A DNA stretch of 64,000 nucleotides. Origin: Limosilactobacillus reuteri (lineage in GTDB: Bacteria > Bacillota > Bacilli > Lactobacillales > Lactobacillaceae). The stretch spans positions 992,001 through 1,056,000 of the forward strand of contig NZ_CP059275.1 in the NCBI RefSeq assembly GCF_013694365.1, given 5' to 3'. Made by a program: the position numbers and the translations under genes. This document shows, one piece after another, positions 6,849 to 15,632 of the stretch. The notes below the pieces were generated by a model, which was given only the letters and a program-made list of their open reading frames with translations, did no database searches and was not told the DNA's origin. Position 1 is the first letter of the stretch, and every line of letters starts with the position of its first letter.

Positions 6849-8978
6849 ATGAAAAAATTAAGCAAATTTGTGGATACTAGGATTGGTTTTTTCACCCTCC
6901 TAGTTATCCTTTTTTGGTTAAAGACCCTGTTTGCTTACTTTACTGACTTTAAGCTTGGCGTTACGGGAATTTTTCAATACCTTATTTTAATTTTTAACCC
7001 ATTAGCGACCACCTTTTTTATTTACAGTTTAGCATTCTACTTTAAGCGTTCGCGGTTCTTCTACCCAGTTATTATGGGTCTAGATATCGCAAACACCCTA
7101 TTACTCTATTTAAACGTCATCTATTATCGTGAATTTACCGATTTTATGACAATTGCTACGATGACCGGTTATTCAAAAGTTAATCAAGGTTTAAGTGGTA
7201 GTTCACTTGCCCTCACTAACTTTCATGATGTCTTTTACTGGTTAGATATCGTCGTAATTCTTATTTTAATGCTCTGTAAAGTTATCAAATTTGATCCACG
7301 AGCAATTGGAACGCGGTTAGCATTTGCTTTTAGCTCCGTTGGCCTTGTCTTATTTGGGATTAATTTATCTTTTGCAGAAATGAGTCGCCCACAATTACTC
7401 TGCCGGACATTTGATCGTTCCTACATTGTGAAATATCTTGGGATTGATACTTTTACTGGTTATGATTTAGTGAAGTCGCAACATATCAATAATATGCGAC
7501 AAAGTGCTACTAAACCTGAGCTCCTAAAAGTTAAGAAGTTCACTGATAAGCACTACGCTCCGGCCAATCCACAAATGTATGGAATTGCAAAGGGTCGTAA
7601 CGTGATTATTATTCACCTTGAAAGTTTCCAACAATTTTTAATTAACAAGAAGATCAATGGGCAAGAAGTTACCCCATTCCTTAACTCGCTTTATAACGGT
7701 AAGGATGCCTACTCGTTTGATAATTTCTTCCATCAAGTCGGTCAAGGTAAGACCAGTGACGCGGAAAACCTTTTAGAGACTAGTACATTTGGATTGCCAC
7801 AAGGATCTTTATTTGCCACACTAGGGAGTGACAATACTTTCCAAGGTGCTCCTGCGATTCTTAATCAACGCGCCGGTTACACGAGCGCAGTCTTCCACGG
7901 AAACGTTGCTAGTTTCTGGAACCGCAATAATGTATACAAGAATTTAGGCTATCAGTACTTCTTTGATGCTAGTTATTACGATACTTCTGGAGACAAGGCT
8001 ACCGGATATGGACTTAAAGATAAGTTATTATTCAAAAACTCGATCAAGTATCTTCAAAGTTTACAGCAACCATTCTACGCTAAATATATTACTGTTACTA
8101 ACCACTTCCCTTACACGCTTGATGATGAGGATAAAGATCCAAACTTCCAAACAACTAATACCGGGGACAGTAACGTCGATAATTACTTCGTAACAGCTCA
8201 TTATCTTGATCAATCAATCCAAGAATTCTTTAACTATCTCCAAAAGACTGGGCTTGATAAGAAATCAATCATTATGATTTATGGTGATCATTATGGGATT
8301 TCAAACAGTGAAAATACTTCCTTAGCAAGTGTTCTTGGGAAGAGTGCAGATGATTGGACTGACTTTGATAATGCTCAGCTGCAACGTGTACCACTAATGT
8401 TTGTCATTCCTGGTACGGGTCACGGAAAAGTTTATCATACCTATGGTGGAGAAGTTGATGTTCTTCCAACCCTCCTTCACTTATTAGGAATTAGCAGTAA
8501 ACGCTATATTCAATTTGGAACCGATCTCTTCTCCAGCAAGCATAATCAAGTGGTTGCCTTCCGTAATCGGGATTTTGTTACGCCAACTTATACGAGTGTG
8601 GGCGGAACAATTTACAATAATAAGACTGGGAAAGAAGCTAAACTTACCAAGAAGCAGCAAGAGAAATTAAAGAAGGATCAAGATTTTGTAAATAAGGAAT
8701 TAACTCTTTCTGATTCATTAAATGAAAAGAATCTCTTGCGGTTCTACCATCCAAAAGGGTTTAAAAACGTTAACCCAGCTGATTATAATTATTCAAATGG
8801 TCTAAAACGAGCGCAGCGAATCGAGAAGAAGAAAGGAATTAAATCAACAAGTATTTACTCAGAAAACGGTGACCGTTCAACTGTAGATGACTACAGCACT
8901 GACGCCCCTGAGCAAAGCCACTCTTCCACTGATTCCAACCGTATTAAGATCACTAACCCAGATGCTAATAATAAGTAG
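6849..8978 (+). CDS. ltaS: LTA synthase family protein (sulfatase-fold glycerophosphotransferase)
   Basis: The 709-residue protein has about five N-terminal membrane helices (residues 10-180) and an extracellular sulfatase-like domain. The catalytic loop is seen as FHQVGQGKTSDAENLLETS, with the Thr that forms the phosphoglycerol intermediate; metal-site stretches include HLESFQQF, GDHYGIS and the later His-containing segments. LtaS polymerises glycerol phosphate from phosphatidylglycerol onto a glycolipid anchor to make lipoteichoic acid. A charged, Ser/Asp-rich tail of about 60 residues follows the enzyme domain. It could equally be an LtaS primase-type paralogue; the family is certain, the precise role less so. 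Confidence 0.88.
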   Translation: MKKLSKFVDTRIGFFTLLVILFWLKTLFAYFTDFKLGVTGIFQYLILIFNPLATTFFIYSLAFYFKRSRFFYPVIMGLDIANTLLLYLNVIYYREFTDFMTIATMTGYSKVNQGLSGSSLALTNFHDVFYWLDIVVILILMLCKVIKFDPRAIGTRLAFAFSSVGLVLFGINLSFAEMSRPQLLCRTFDRSYIVKYLGIDTFTGYDLVKSQHINNMRQSATKPELLKVKKFTDKHYAPANPQMYGIAKGRNVIIIHLESFQQFLINKKINGQEVTPFLNSLYNGKDAYSFDNFFHQVGQGKTSDAENLLETSTFGLPQGSLFATLGSDNTFQGAPAILNQRAGYTSAVFHGNVASFWNRNNVYKNLGYQYFFDASYYDTSGDKATGYGLKDKLLFKNSIKYLQSLQQPFYAKYITVTNHFPYTLDDEDKDPNFQTTNTGDSNVDNYFVTAHYLDQSIQEFFNYLQKTGLDKKSIIMIYGDHYGISNSENTSLASVLGKSADDWTDFDNAQLQRVPLMFVIPGTGHGKVYHTYGGEVDVLPTLLHLLGISSKRYIQFGTDLFSSKHNQVVAFRNRDFVTPTYTSVGGTIYNNKTGKEAKLTKKQQEKLKKDQDFVNKELTLSDSLNEKNLLRFYHPKGFKNVNPADYNYSNGLKRAQRIEKKKGIKSTSIYSENGDRSTVDDYSTDAPEQSHSSTDSNRIKITNPDANNK

Positions 8979-9242
8979 ATGAAACTTAGAGACACTAGTC
9001 AACCAAATATTGTTGCCGCTAAGATTATTAAAGTTACTCCGAAAAATGTTACCGTAATTACTGAAGAAGGCCACTTACTCAAGATTCCATTAACTAAACA
9101 ATATCGGGAAGATAAAACTTTACGGGCATCATTGGTTGATATCTTGAAAGCAGGAATATGGATTCCAGTAAATAAAAAGCTAAAAAAATTATTTAGTTAT
9201 GACTGGCTTTTTGTTCCTGCCTTGGTCCCAGCAAAGAATTAA
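8979..9242 (+). CDS. Conserved hypothetical protein, 87 residues
   Basis: This small basic protein (MKLRDTSQPNIVAAKIIKV) is predicted soluble and rich in beta-forming segments (IVAAKIIKVTPKNVTVITEE), resembling a small barrel or OB-like fold, with an aromatic C-terminal end (YDWLFVPALVP). I recognise no family. It sits between LTA synthase and a histidine phosphatase gene. Confidence 0.6.
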   Translation: MKLRDTSQPNIVAAKIIKVTPKNVTVITEEGHLLKIPLTKQYREDKTLRASLVDILKAGIWIPVNKKLKKLFSYDWLFVPALVPAKN

Positions 9243-9896
9243 ATGACTAAATTGAATATTTATCTTGTTCGTCATGGACAGACTTTCTTCAACATTTACA
9301 ACAAATTACAGGGTTGGAGTAATTCGCCATTAACTATGAAGGGCAAAGAAGATGCAAAGGTAACTGGGGAGAAGTTACAAAACATTCACTTCGATGGTGC
9401 GTTTTGTAGTGACCTTTCCCGAGCAATGGAAACAGCACAAGTAATCTTAAATCTTAATAATGCTAATTCTGTAGCTCATCCAGTCACTGCTCCTTATTTT
9501 CGGGAAGAGTTTTATGGATCATATGAAGGAACAAATATGGATCTTGCTTGGTACAATGCGGGTGCCCCTCATGGCTTTAAGAACTTCCGTGAAATTGTAA
9601 CCGCATATTCCATTGGTCAAGCCAAAGACTGGTTAAAGGATGCTGATCCATTTCATGATGCCGAAAATAATGAAGAGTACTGGCAACGAATGAACAAAGG
9701 GATTGAATTAATTCGGAATGCTGATTTACCTGATAATGCAAATGTTTTATGGGTAAGTCATGGAAATACCGTTTTAAGTTTAGTAGAACGGTTTGGTCAT
9801 GGAAAGTATGATGTGACAGAGCGCCCAGCAAATGGAAGCCTGACGCGCGCAACGTTGACTGATAATGATATGGAAATTGTTGAATATAATAAGTAA
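9243..9896 (+). CDS. Histidine phosphatase family protein
   Basis: A 217-residue phosphoglycerate mutase-like phosphatase. The N-terminal LVRHGQTFFN motif carries the phosphorylated His and the Arg of the RHG signature; a second Arg is in CSDLSRAMETA, the acid/base Glu is in REEFYGSYEG and the second His is in WVSHGNTVLSL. The substrate is not predictable from sequence: lactobacilli carry several such proteins acting on sugar phosphates, nucleotides or cofactor precursors. It is less likely to be the glycolytic mutase, which is longer and has a different signature spacing. Confidence 0.87.
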   Translation: MTKLNIYLVRHGQTFFNIYNKLQGWSNSPLTMKGKEDAKVTGEKLQNIHFDGAFCSDLSRAMETAQVILNLNNANSVAHPVTAPYFREEFYGSYEGTNMDLAWYNAGAPHGFKNFREIVTAYSIGQAKDWLKDADPFHDAENNEEYWQRMNKGIELIRNADLPDNANVLWVSHGNTVLSLVERFGHGKYDVTERPANGSLTRATLTDNDMEIVEYNK

Positions 9897-10634
9897 ATGA
9901 ATGATAATTTTTCAACCACTTTGGTTAAAGCACAACAAATAAAAGATTATATCAAGAAACAAGAAAATGGTTGCACATTAACCGAAATCGCTAAAAATGT
10001 TAAATTAAATAAAACTACTACCTATCGTTTATTACAAACTTTAGTTACATTAAAAGACTTAATCAAGGTCAATCGTCGTTACTATCTTAATCAGTATTTT
10101 AATGCTAATTATTTACCAGTTGGATGGCTTGCAAGCCGGATAGTTCAACCATTGGTAAATAAATATGAGCTGAGTGCTTTTTTAGGGATGCCGTTTAACC
10201 AACAATTAGTAATTACCCAAGTCATTGCCTTCGAAAAACGACTGAATGATTTCCATCAGTTAGGAAAAGCCCAGGCGTTTAATACTAGTGCGATGGGAAA
10301 ATGTGCACTAGCCTTTATGAATCAGACGGTTCAAACTGATGTACTAACGAGAACTAAACTACAAACGCAAACCAAAAACTCGTTAACGGATCAAAATAGT
10401 TTAGCTTATAGTTTACAAATTATTAAAGACCAAGGCTATGCATTAGATGATGAAGAAGTGGAATTAGAGAATCGTTATTTAGCGGTACCAGTATTTGATA
10501 AAAATGAGCAACTAGTTGGAACGTTGGGAGTATTAGGAACAAAGACAACATTACAGCGTCGAAAAATCAATAAATTAGTTCATGATCTGCAAATAGCTAG
10601 TAGCCAATTAACTGGCCAAATCTTTAATAACTAG
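9897..10634 (+). CDS. IclR-family transcriptional regulator
   Basis: The 245-residue protein has an N-terminal winged helix-turn-helix (residues about 8-65, CTLTEIAKNVKLNKTTTYRL) and a C-terminal IclR effector domain that ends with the typical region around DDEEVELENRYLAVPVFD. IclR proteins sense small metabolites and usually repress or activate adjacent catabolic genes. The following short-chain dehydrogenase and YfcC-like transporter are plausible targets, but the operator region has been removed, so this cannot be tested here. Confidence 0.85.
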   Translation: MNDNFSTTLVKAQQIKDYIKKQENGCTLTEIAKNVKLNKTTTYRLLQTLVTLKDLIKVNRRYYLNQYFNANYLPVGWLASRIVQPLVNKYELSAFLGMPFNQQLVITQVIAFEKRLNDFHQLGKAQAFNTSAMGKCALAFMNQTVQTDVLTRTKLQTQTKNSLTDQNSLAYSLQIIKDQGYALDDEEVELENRYLAVPVFDKNEQLVGTLGVLGTKTTLQRRKINKLVHDLQIASSQLTGQIFNN

Positions 10635-11390
10635 ATGAAAAATATTATTATTACTGGTGCAGGGACTGGTATGGGCCTAAGCATGACAAAAAAGTTTTTA
10701 GAGAATGACTGGCATGTGATTATAGGAGTTCATAATCTCAATAAAGCTAAAAATGTGTATCAGGAGCTTGTTCAAAAATATTCACTTGAAAAAGTTACAC
10801 TAAAACAAGTAAATGTAGGGGATTCTGAATCAGTTGAGAAATTTAGTAACGAAGCAAATGCGGAAAATGATCATATTGATGCAATTATCAATAATGCAGG
10901 AATTTTTATTGGCGGTCAGCTTCAAGATTTAACTGAAGAAGAATGGGATAAGACGATGGCAGTGGATGTAAAGTCAATTTATCTAATGACAAAGGCATTT
11001 ATCCTTGGAATGATTCAGCGTCGGGCTGGCAGCATAATTAATATTGCTTCAGTTGCAGGGTTACTTGGGGATTATAGTATGCCAGCGTATAATGCCGCAA
11101 AAGGAGCAGTAGTAAATTTAGTTCGATCGATGGCGCTTGATTATGGTCCTTATGGAATTCGTGTGAATAATATTAATCCAGGTGCAACCAATACCCCAAT
11201 GTTTAAAGGAAATCCAGAAACAGTAAAGCAGAGTTATCGAGATGCAAGCCCGCTAAAGAGAATTGCAGAACCAGAAGAAATTGCCAATGTTGCTTACTTT
11301 TTAGTTTCTGAAGAGGCAAGTGCAATTACTGGACAAAATATCGGCGCATCAATGGGATATGGAATTTGGAGCGGACAGCCTAAACAATAA
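10635..11390 (+). CDS. Short-chain dehydrogenase/reductase (SDR)
   Basis: A 251-residue classical SDR. The Rossmann glycine motif is TGAGTGMG near the N-terminus, followed by INNAG at about residue 89, the catalytic Ser in INIASVAG and the YxxxK pair in YNAAKGAVVNLVRSMA. The sequence resembles 3-oxoacyl-ACP reductase/glucose dehydrogenase-like enzymes, but substrate cannot be assigned. Its place between an IclR regulator and a YfcC-type transporter suggests a small catabolic cluster for a hydroxy acid or polyol. Confidence 0.88.
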   Translation: MKNIIITGAGTGMGLSMTKKFLENDWHVIIGVHNLNKAKNVYQELVQKYSLEKVTLKQVNVGDSESVEKFSNEANAENDHIDAIINNAGIFIGGQLQDLTEEEWDKTMAVDVKSIYLMTKAFILGMIQRRAGSIINIASVAGLLGDYSMPAYNAAKGAVVNLVRSMALDYGPYGIRVNNINPGATNTPMFKGNPETVKQSYRDASPLKRIAEPEEIANVAYFLVSEEASAITGQNIGASMGYGIWSGQPKQ

Positions 11391-11834
11391 ATGCCAGGCG
11401 CGTTTACAGTTTTATTCTTTCTGACAGTGATCGCAGTAATGCTTGCTTGGATTGTTCCAGCGGGAAGTTATTCTAAGTTAGCATATGTCAATGATCATCT
11501 CCAAGTAACACAATCAACTGGAGAAAAAATTAGTTATCCGGCAACACAGGCAACATTAGATAAATTGCACATTCAGATTGATGTCGACCAGTTTAAATCT
11601 GGTGCAATCAATAAGCCAATTTCAGTACCGGGAACTTATAAGCGGCTTGAACAGCATCCTGCTTCGGTCAGCGATATTTTCTTTAGTATGGTCGATGATA
11701 CGATAGAATCAGTTGATATTATGATTTTTATCTTAGTCTTAGGTGGTTTGATTGGTGTTGTTAAAGCAAGTGGAGCCTTTGAATCTAGGCTAGCCGCGCT
11801 ATCTACCAAAATTAAGGGGAAAAATTTATTTTAG
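11391..11834 (+). CDS. YfcC-family transporter, N-terminal fragment (gene broken by amber codon)
   Basis: These 147 residues are the start of a YfcC/basic amino acid antiporter-like membrane protein: the first helix ending VPAGSY, an exported loop and a second helix (DIMIFILVLGGLIGVVKASG). The frame stops at TAG (11832-11834) and the next codon, GTG 11835, continues the same protein in the same frame. The usual first 10 or so residues before MPGAFTVLFF seem to be missing too. On its own the fragment should not transport anything. Confidence 0.75.
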   Translation: MPGAFTVLFFLTVIAVMLAWIVPAGSYSKLAYVNDHLQVTQSTGEKISYPATQATLDKLHIQIDVDQFKSGAINKPISVPGTYKRLEQHPASVSDIFFSMVDDTIESVDIMIFILVLGGLIGVVKASGAFESRLAALSTKIKGKNLF

Positions 11835-12893
11835 GTGTTCCTCGTGACAGTTTTACTAGCACTTGGCGGAACCCTATGTGGGATTGAAGAAGAAGCGGGT
11901 ACCTTTTATCCAATCTTAGCCCCAGTTTTTATTGCGATGGGTTATGATTCAATTGTTTGTGTTGGGGCTATTTTCTTAGCAAGTTCGCTTGGAACAACAT
12001 TTTCAGTAATCAATCCGTTTTCAGTTGTAATTGCGTCAAATGCTGCTGGGACAACTTTTACGCAAGGAATGGCAGGACGAATTTTTGGCTTGGTTATTGC
12101 AGTTACTTGTTTATTATTTTACTTGCATTGGTATGCACGTAAAGTACAACAGAACCCCCAGTTTTCCTATTCTTATGATGACCGGGATAAATTTGATCAA
12201 ATGTGGGGAATGACTACTAGCGAAGAAAAAGATCAGCGGTTTACTTTAAAAAAGAAAATTATTTTAATTTTATTTGCTTGTGCTTTCCCAATTATGATTT
12301 GGGGAGTAATGGCCCAAGGATGGGCCTTTCCTAACATGGCATCAGCTTTCTTAACAATTGCTATTATTATGTTTTTAACATGTTTCGAGCACCAAGAAGG
12401 TTTAGGCGAATATAAGACCACAACAGCTTTTTCTAATGGAGCAGCTAGCTTAGTCGGTGTGTCATTAATTATTGGTTTGGCACGGGGAATTAATAAAGTG
12501 CTTAATGATGGCTATATTTCTGATACAATTCTCTATGCTTCTTCAAAAATGGTTGCGCATATGAACGGATCATTTTTCATTATTGTGATGATGTTGGTAT
12601 TCTTTGTCTTAGGCTTTATCGTTCCATCATCATCTGGTTTAGCAGTGCTAGCAATGCCAATTTTAGCGCCACTAGCTGATACGGTTCATATTCCACGATA
12701 TGCGGTTGTTACTGCATATCAATTTGGGCAATATGCAATGTTATTCTTAGCACCGACTGGATTAGTAATGGCAACTTTGCAAATGCTTGATATGCGATAT
12801 TCTCATTGGCTGCGGTTCGTGTGGCCGGTAGTTGTCTTTGTTTTAATCTTTGGTGGTGGATTGTTGGTAACAGAAGTATTAATTGCAGGATAA
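11835..12893 (+). CDS. YfcC-family transporter, C-terminal fragment
   Basis: A 352-residue continuation of the gene at 11391, read from a GTG immediately after the in-frame TAG. It carries the conserved stretch LALGGTLCGIEEEAGTFYPI and about nine membrane helices, ending in the family-typical PSSSGLAVLAMPILAPL region. Together the two parts (about 500 residues) equal one full YfcC protein, so this is one gene with a nonsense mutation rather than two genes. Read-through, or a sequencing error, would restore it. The substrate is probably an amino or carboxylic acid; not determinable here. Confidence 0.8.
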   Translation: MFLVTVLLALGGTLCGIEEEAGTFYPILAPVFIAMGYDSIVCVGAIFLASSLGTTFSVINPFSVVIASNAAGTTFTQGMAGRIFGLVIAVTCLLFYLHWYARKVQQNPQFSYSYDDRDKFDQMWGMTTSEEKDQRFTLKKKIILILFACAFPIMIWGVMAQGWAFPNMASAFLTIAIIMFLTCFEHQEGLGEYKTTTAFSNGAASLVGVSLIIGLARGINKVLNDGYISDTILYASSKMVAHMNGSFFIIVMMLVFFVLGFIVPSSSGLAVLAMPILAPLADTVHIPRYAVVTAYQFGQYAMLFLAPTGLVMATLQMLDMRYSHWLRFVWPVVVFVLIFGGGLLVTEVLIAG

Positions 12894-14303
12894 ATGAAGA
12901 GTATTCGTTTCAAAGAGGCAGTAACTCTTTTACTTATCATGTTAATAATTTTAGGAACTGCCGTGATTAAGTTTGGTTTATCACCACAGATTCCCGTCCT
13001 ATTTGCCATTGCTTTGCTTATTTTTTGGGTTAAATTTCGTGGTGCTAGTTGGGATGAGATCCATAAAGGCATTCAAGAAGGAATCGGTACCGCAATCATC
13101 CCCATTTTTATCTTCATCCTTATCGGGGCATTAATTGCCGTTTGGATTCAAACTGGAGTTATTCCTACAATTATGATTGTGGGATTTAAATTAATTAGCA
13201 GTCAATTTTTTGTCCCATCAACATTTATTGTCTGTTCTTTAGTTGGTTTATCCATTGGTAGTGGTTTCACAACTATTTCGACAATCGGGATTGCTTTATT
13301 CGGAATGGGAGTTGCACTCAATGCTAATCCTGCTTTAGTAGCGGGTGCAATCATCTCGGGAGCGGTTTTTGGTGATAAAATGTCGCCACTCTCTGATTCA
13401 ACTAATCTTGCCTCGGCAATCGCTGGTAGTGATCTTTTCGCCCATATCAAGAATATGATGTGGTCAACGATTCCTTCTTTTCTTGTTTCGCTAATTCTAT
13501 TCTGGTTCTTTGGTAATTCCAGTTCCCATATGAGTGCCGGTAAGATTGCCCACACGATGGCTATCCTTAATCAACAATTTACGATTTCATGGTGGGCCTT
13601 ATTGCCAATTGCCTTAATGTTTATCTGTGCATGGCGTCATATTCCAGCTATTCCAACCTTATTTATTAACATCCTCGTTACAGTAATCATGATCTTCTTC
13701 CAAAAGCCAGGAACTTCTCTTCAATCTCTCGCCAAATTAATTAGTGATGGTTTTGTTGCTCATACCAGCGATGCAACTGTTAATACATTGCTTACTCGTG
13801 GTGGGATTAGCAACATGATGGGAACAGTTTCCTTGATCATTGTTACTCTTTCACTGGGAGGAATTTTGATGAAGTTTAACATTGTTCAGTCGGCAATGAA
13901 GCCACTCGTTGATCATCTTCATAAGCCTGGCAGTCTTATTACTGTTACCATTCTCTCAGGTATTGGCATTAATCTTTTTGTTGGGGAGCAATACCTTTCC
14001 GTTATTCTTCCAGGTAAGGCATTTAAGGGTGCATTTGATAAAATGGGTCTTTCACCTTTAGCTCTTAGTCGTGTCCTTGAAGATGGCGGAAGTGTTATTA
14101 ACTACTTAATCCCATGGGGAGTTGCCGGCTCATTCGCCGCCTCAACCCTTGGTGTACCAGTCCTTCACTTCCTACCATTCGCTTTCTTTAGTCTGCTTTC
14201 ACCAGTCTTCTCAATTTTAAGTGGAGTTACGGGGATTGGTTTGAAGTGGCAAAAAGGAAAGCAACGCAATACTACAAATGAAAATCAAATAAAGGAAGCT
14301 TAA
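12894..14303 (+). CDS. nhaC: Na+/H+ antiporter, NhaC family
   Basis: A 469-residue membrane protein with about 11-12 helices. Family-typical segments include GSGFTTISTIGIALFGMG, AIISGAVFGDKMSPLSDSTN and the C-terminal VEQ-like GEQYLSVILPGKAF. NhaC proteins exchange external protons for internal sodium, or in some members malate/lactate. Length and layout are normal and no break is seen. Confidence 0.88.
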   Translation: MKSIRFKEAVTLLLIMLIILGTAVIKFGLSPQIPVLFAIALLIFWVKFRGASWDEIHKGIQEGIGTAIIPIFIFILIGALIAVWIQTGVIPTIMIVGFKLISSQFFVPSTFIVCSLVGLSIGSGFTTISTIGIALFGMGVALNANPALVAGAIISGAVFGDKMSPLSDSTNLASAIAGSDLFAHIKNMMWSTIPSFLVSLILFWFFGNSSSHMSAGKIAHTMAILNQQFTISWWALLPIALMFICAWRHIPAIPTLFINILVTVIMIFFQKPGTSLQSLAKLISDGFVAHTSDATVNTLLTRGGISNMMGTVSLIIVTLSLGGILMKFNIVQSAMKPLVDHLHKPGSLITVTILSGIGINLFVGEQYLSVILPGKAFKGAFDKMGLSPLALSRVLEDGGSVINYLIPWGVAGSFAASTLGVPVLHFLPFAFFSLLSPVFSILSGVTGIGLKWQKGKQRNTTNENQIKEA

Positions 14304-15632
14304 TTGAAAGAACCTGTTTCATCTATTCAAGCACCTAGTCGTCACACTAAAATCGATTTCACTCGTCAATGGCAAAATTTTGTCCTTGGTTTCCAGCACT
14401 TACTTGCAATGTATTCTGGGGACGTTCTTGTTCCGCTATTAATTGGACATTACTTACATTTCTCCACGCTTCAAATGACTTACCTAGTCTCAATCGATAT
14501 TTTCATGTGTGGTGTCGCAACCCTCTTACAATTAAAACGAACACCATTAACTGGAATCGGCTTGCCTGTTGTCCTCGGTTGTGCAGTTCAAGCTGTTACT
14601 CCCCTCGAAACAATTGGTGGAAAGCTAGGAATTACTTATATGTATGGGGCCATTATTGCAGCTGGGATCTTTGTTTTCCTAATTGCTGGCTTTTTTGCCC
14701 GCTTAAAGAAGTTTTTTCCGCCGATCGTTACCGGATCTTTAATAACTATTATTGGATTTACTCTTGTTCCAGTAGGTTTCCAAGACCTAGGAGGAGGTAC
14801 GCCAACTGCTGCTTCATTTGGTGATCCCGCTAACCTCCTTATCGGCTTTCTAACAATTGCCATCATTCTGTTATTCAATGCTTTTGCTCGCGGCTTTATG
14901 AAGTCAATCGCCATTTTATTAGGAATTTTAATTTCTTCTTTCATTGCAAGCGCATTAGGCTTTGTCTCTCTTAAACCGGTTAGTGAAGCTGCTTGGTTCC
15001 ACACTCCACAATTATTCTTCTTTGGCGTTCCACGTTTTGATATGAGTGCCATGATCACAATGATTCTTGTTTCGCTCACGACAATGATTGAGTCAACCGG
15101 TGTTTTCTTTGCCCTCAGCGATATTACTGGCCGGCAATTAACAACCAACGACTTAGAACGTGGATACCGCGCTGAAGGAATTGCTGCAATTTTAGGCGGA
15201 CTTTTTAATACCTTCCCTTATTCTACTTTTTCTGAAAATGTGGGTGTTCTTAAAATGTCTGGAGTGAAAAGCCGCCAACCCGTTTACTATGCCGCCTTTT
15301 TACTCTTATTGCTTGGTCTTTTACCTAAAGTCGGCGCTCTCGCAACGGTTATTCCAGAACCGGTCCTTGGTGGCGCAATGATTGTGATGTTTGGGATGGT
15401 CGGTGTTCAGGGAGTTCAAATTCTCCATAAAGTTGATTTTTCTAACAATGCCAACCTTCTTACTGCATCTGTTTCAATTGGACTAGGATTAGGGATTACC
15501 ATGTATCCGCAACTGTTCCAGCATATGCCAACTGAATTTCAAATCATCCTGGGTAACGGGATTGTCGTCACCAGTCTTTCGGCCGTTCTTCTTAATCTGT
15601 TATTTAATCACCGGTGGGCTAATCATGATTAA
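14304..15632 (+). CDS. Nucleobase:cation symporter-2 (xanthine/uracil permease family)
   Basis: This 442-residue NCS2 protein has about 12-14 helices. It contains QHLLAMYSGDVLVPLLIG at the first helix, the QAVTPLETIG segment, and the NCS2 signature around ESTGVFFALSDITGRQL followed by NTFPYSTFSENVGVL, typical of PbuX-like xanthine permeases. It imports purine bases with protons. The start is TTG; the upstream residues fit the family. Uric acid or uracil remain possible substrates. Confidence 0.87.
   Translation: MKEPVSSIQAPSRHTKIDFTRQWQNFVLGFQHLLAMYSGDVLVPLLIGHYLHFSTLQMTYLVSIDIFMCGVATLLQLKRTPLTGIGLPVVLGCAVQAVTPLETIGGKLGITYMYGAIIAAGIFVFLIAGFFARLKKFFPPIVTGSLITIIGFTLVPVGFQDLGGGTPTAASFGDPANLLIGFLTIAIILLFNAFARGFMKSIAILLGILISSFIASALGFVSLKPVSEAAWFHTPQLFFFGVPRFDMSAMITMILVSLTTMIESTGVFFALSDITGRQLTTNDLERGYRAEGIAAILGGLFNTFPYSTFSENVGVLKMSGVKSRQPVYYAAFLLLLLGLLPKVGALATVIPEPVLGGAMIVMFGMVGVQGVQILHKVDFSNNANLLTASVSIGLGLGITMYPQLFQHMPTEFQIILGNGIVVTSLSAVLLNLLFNHRWANHD

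Noticed and set aside
9577..9915. Minus-strand frame opposite the histidine phosphatase gene
   Set aside because: Antisense shadow; the plus-strand frame has clear catalytic motifs.
14636..15148. 170-codon minus-strand frame inside the NCS2 permease gene
   Set aside because: Opposite strand of a well-supported membrane protein; length comes from codon bias, with no family signal.
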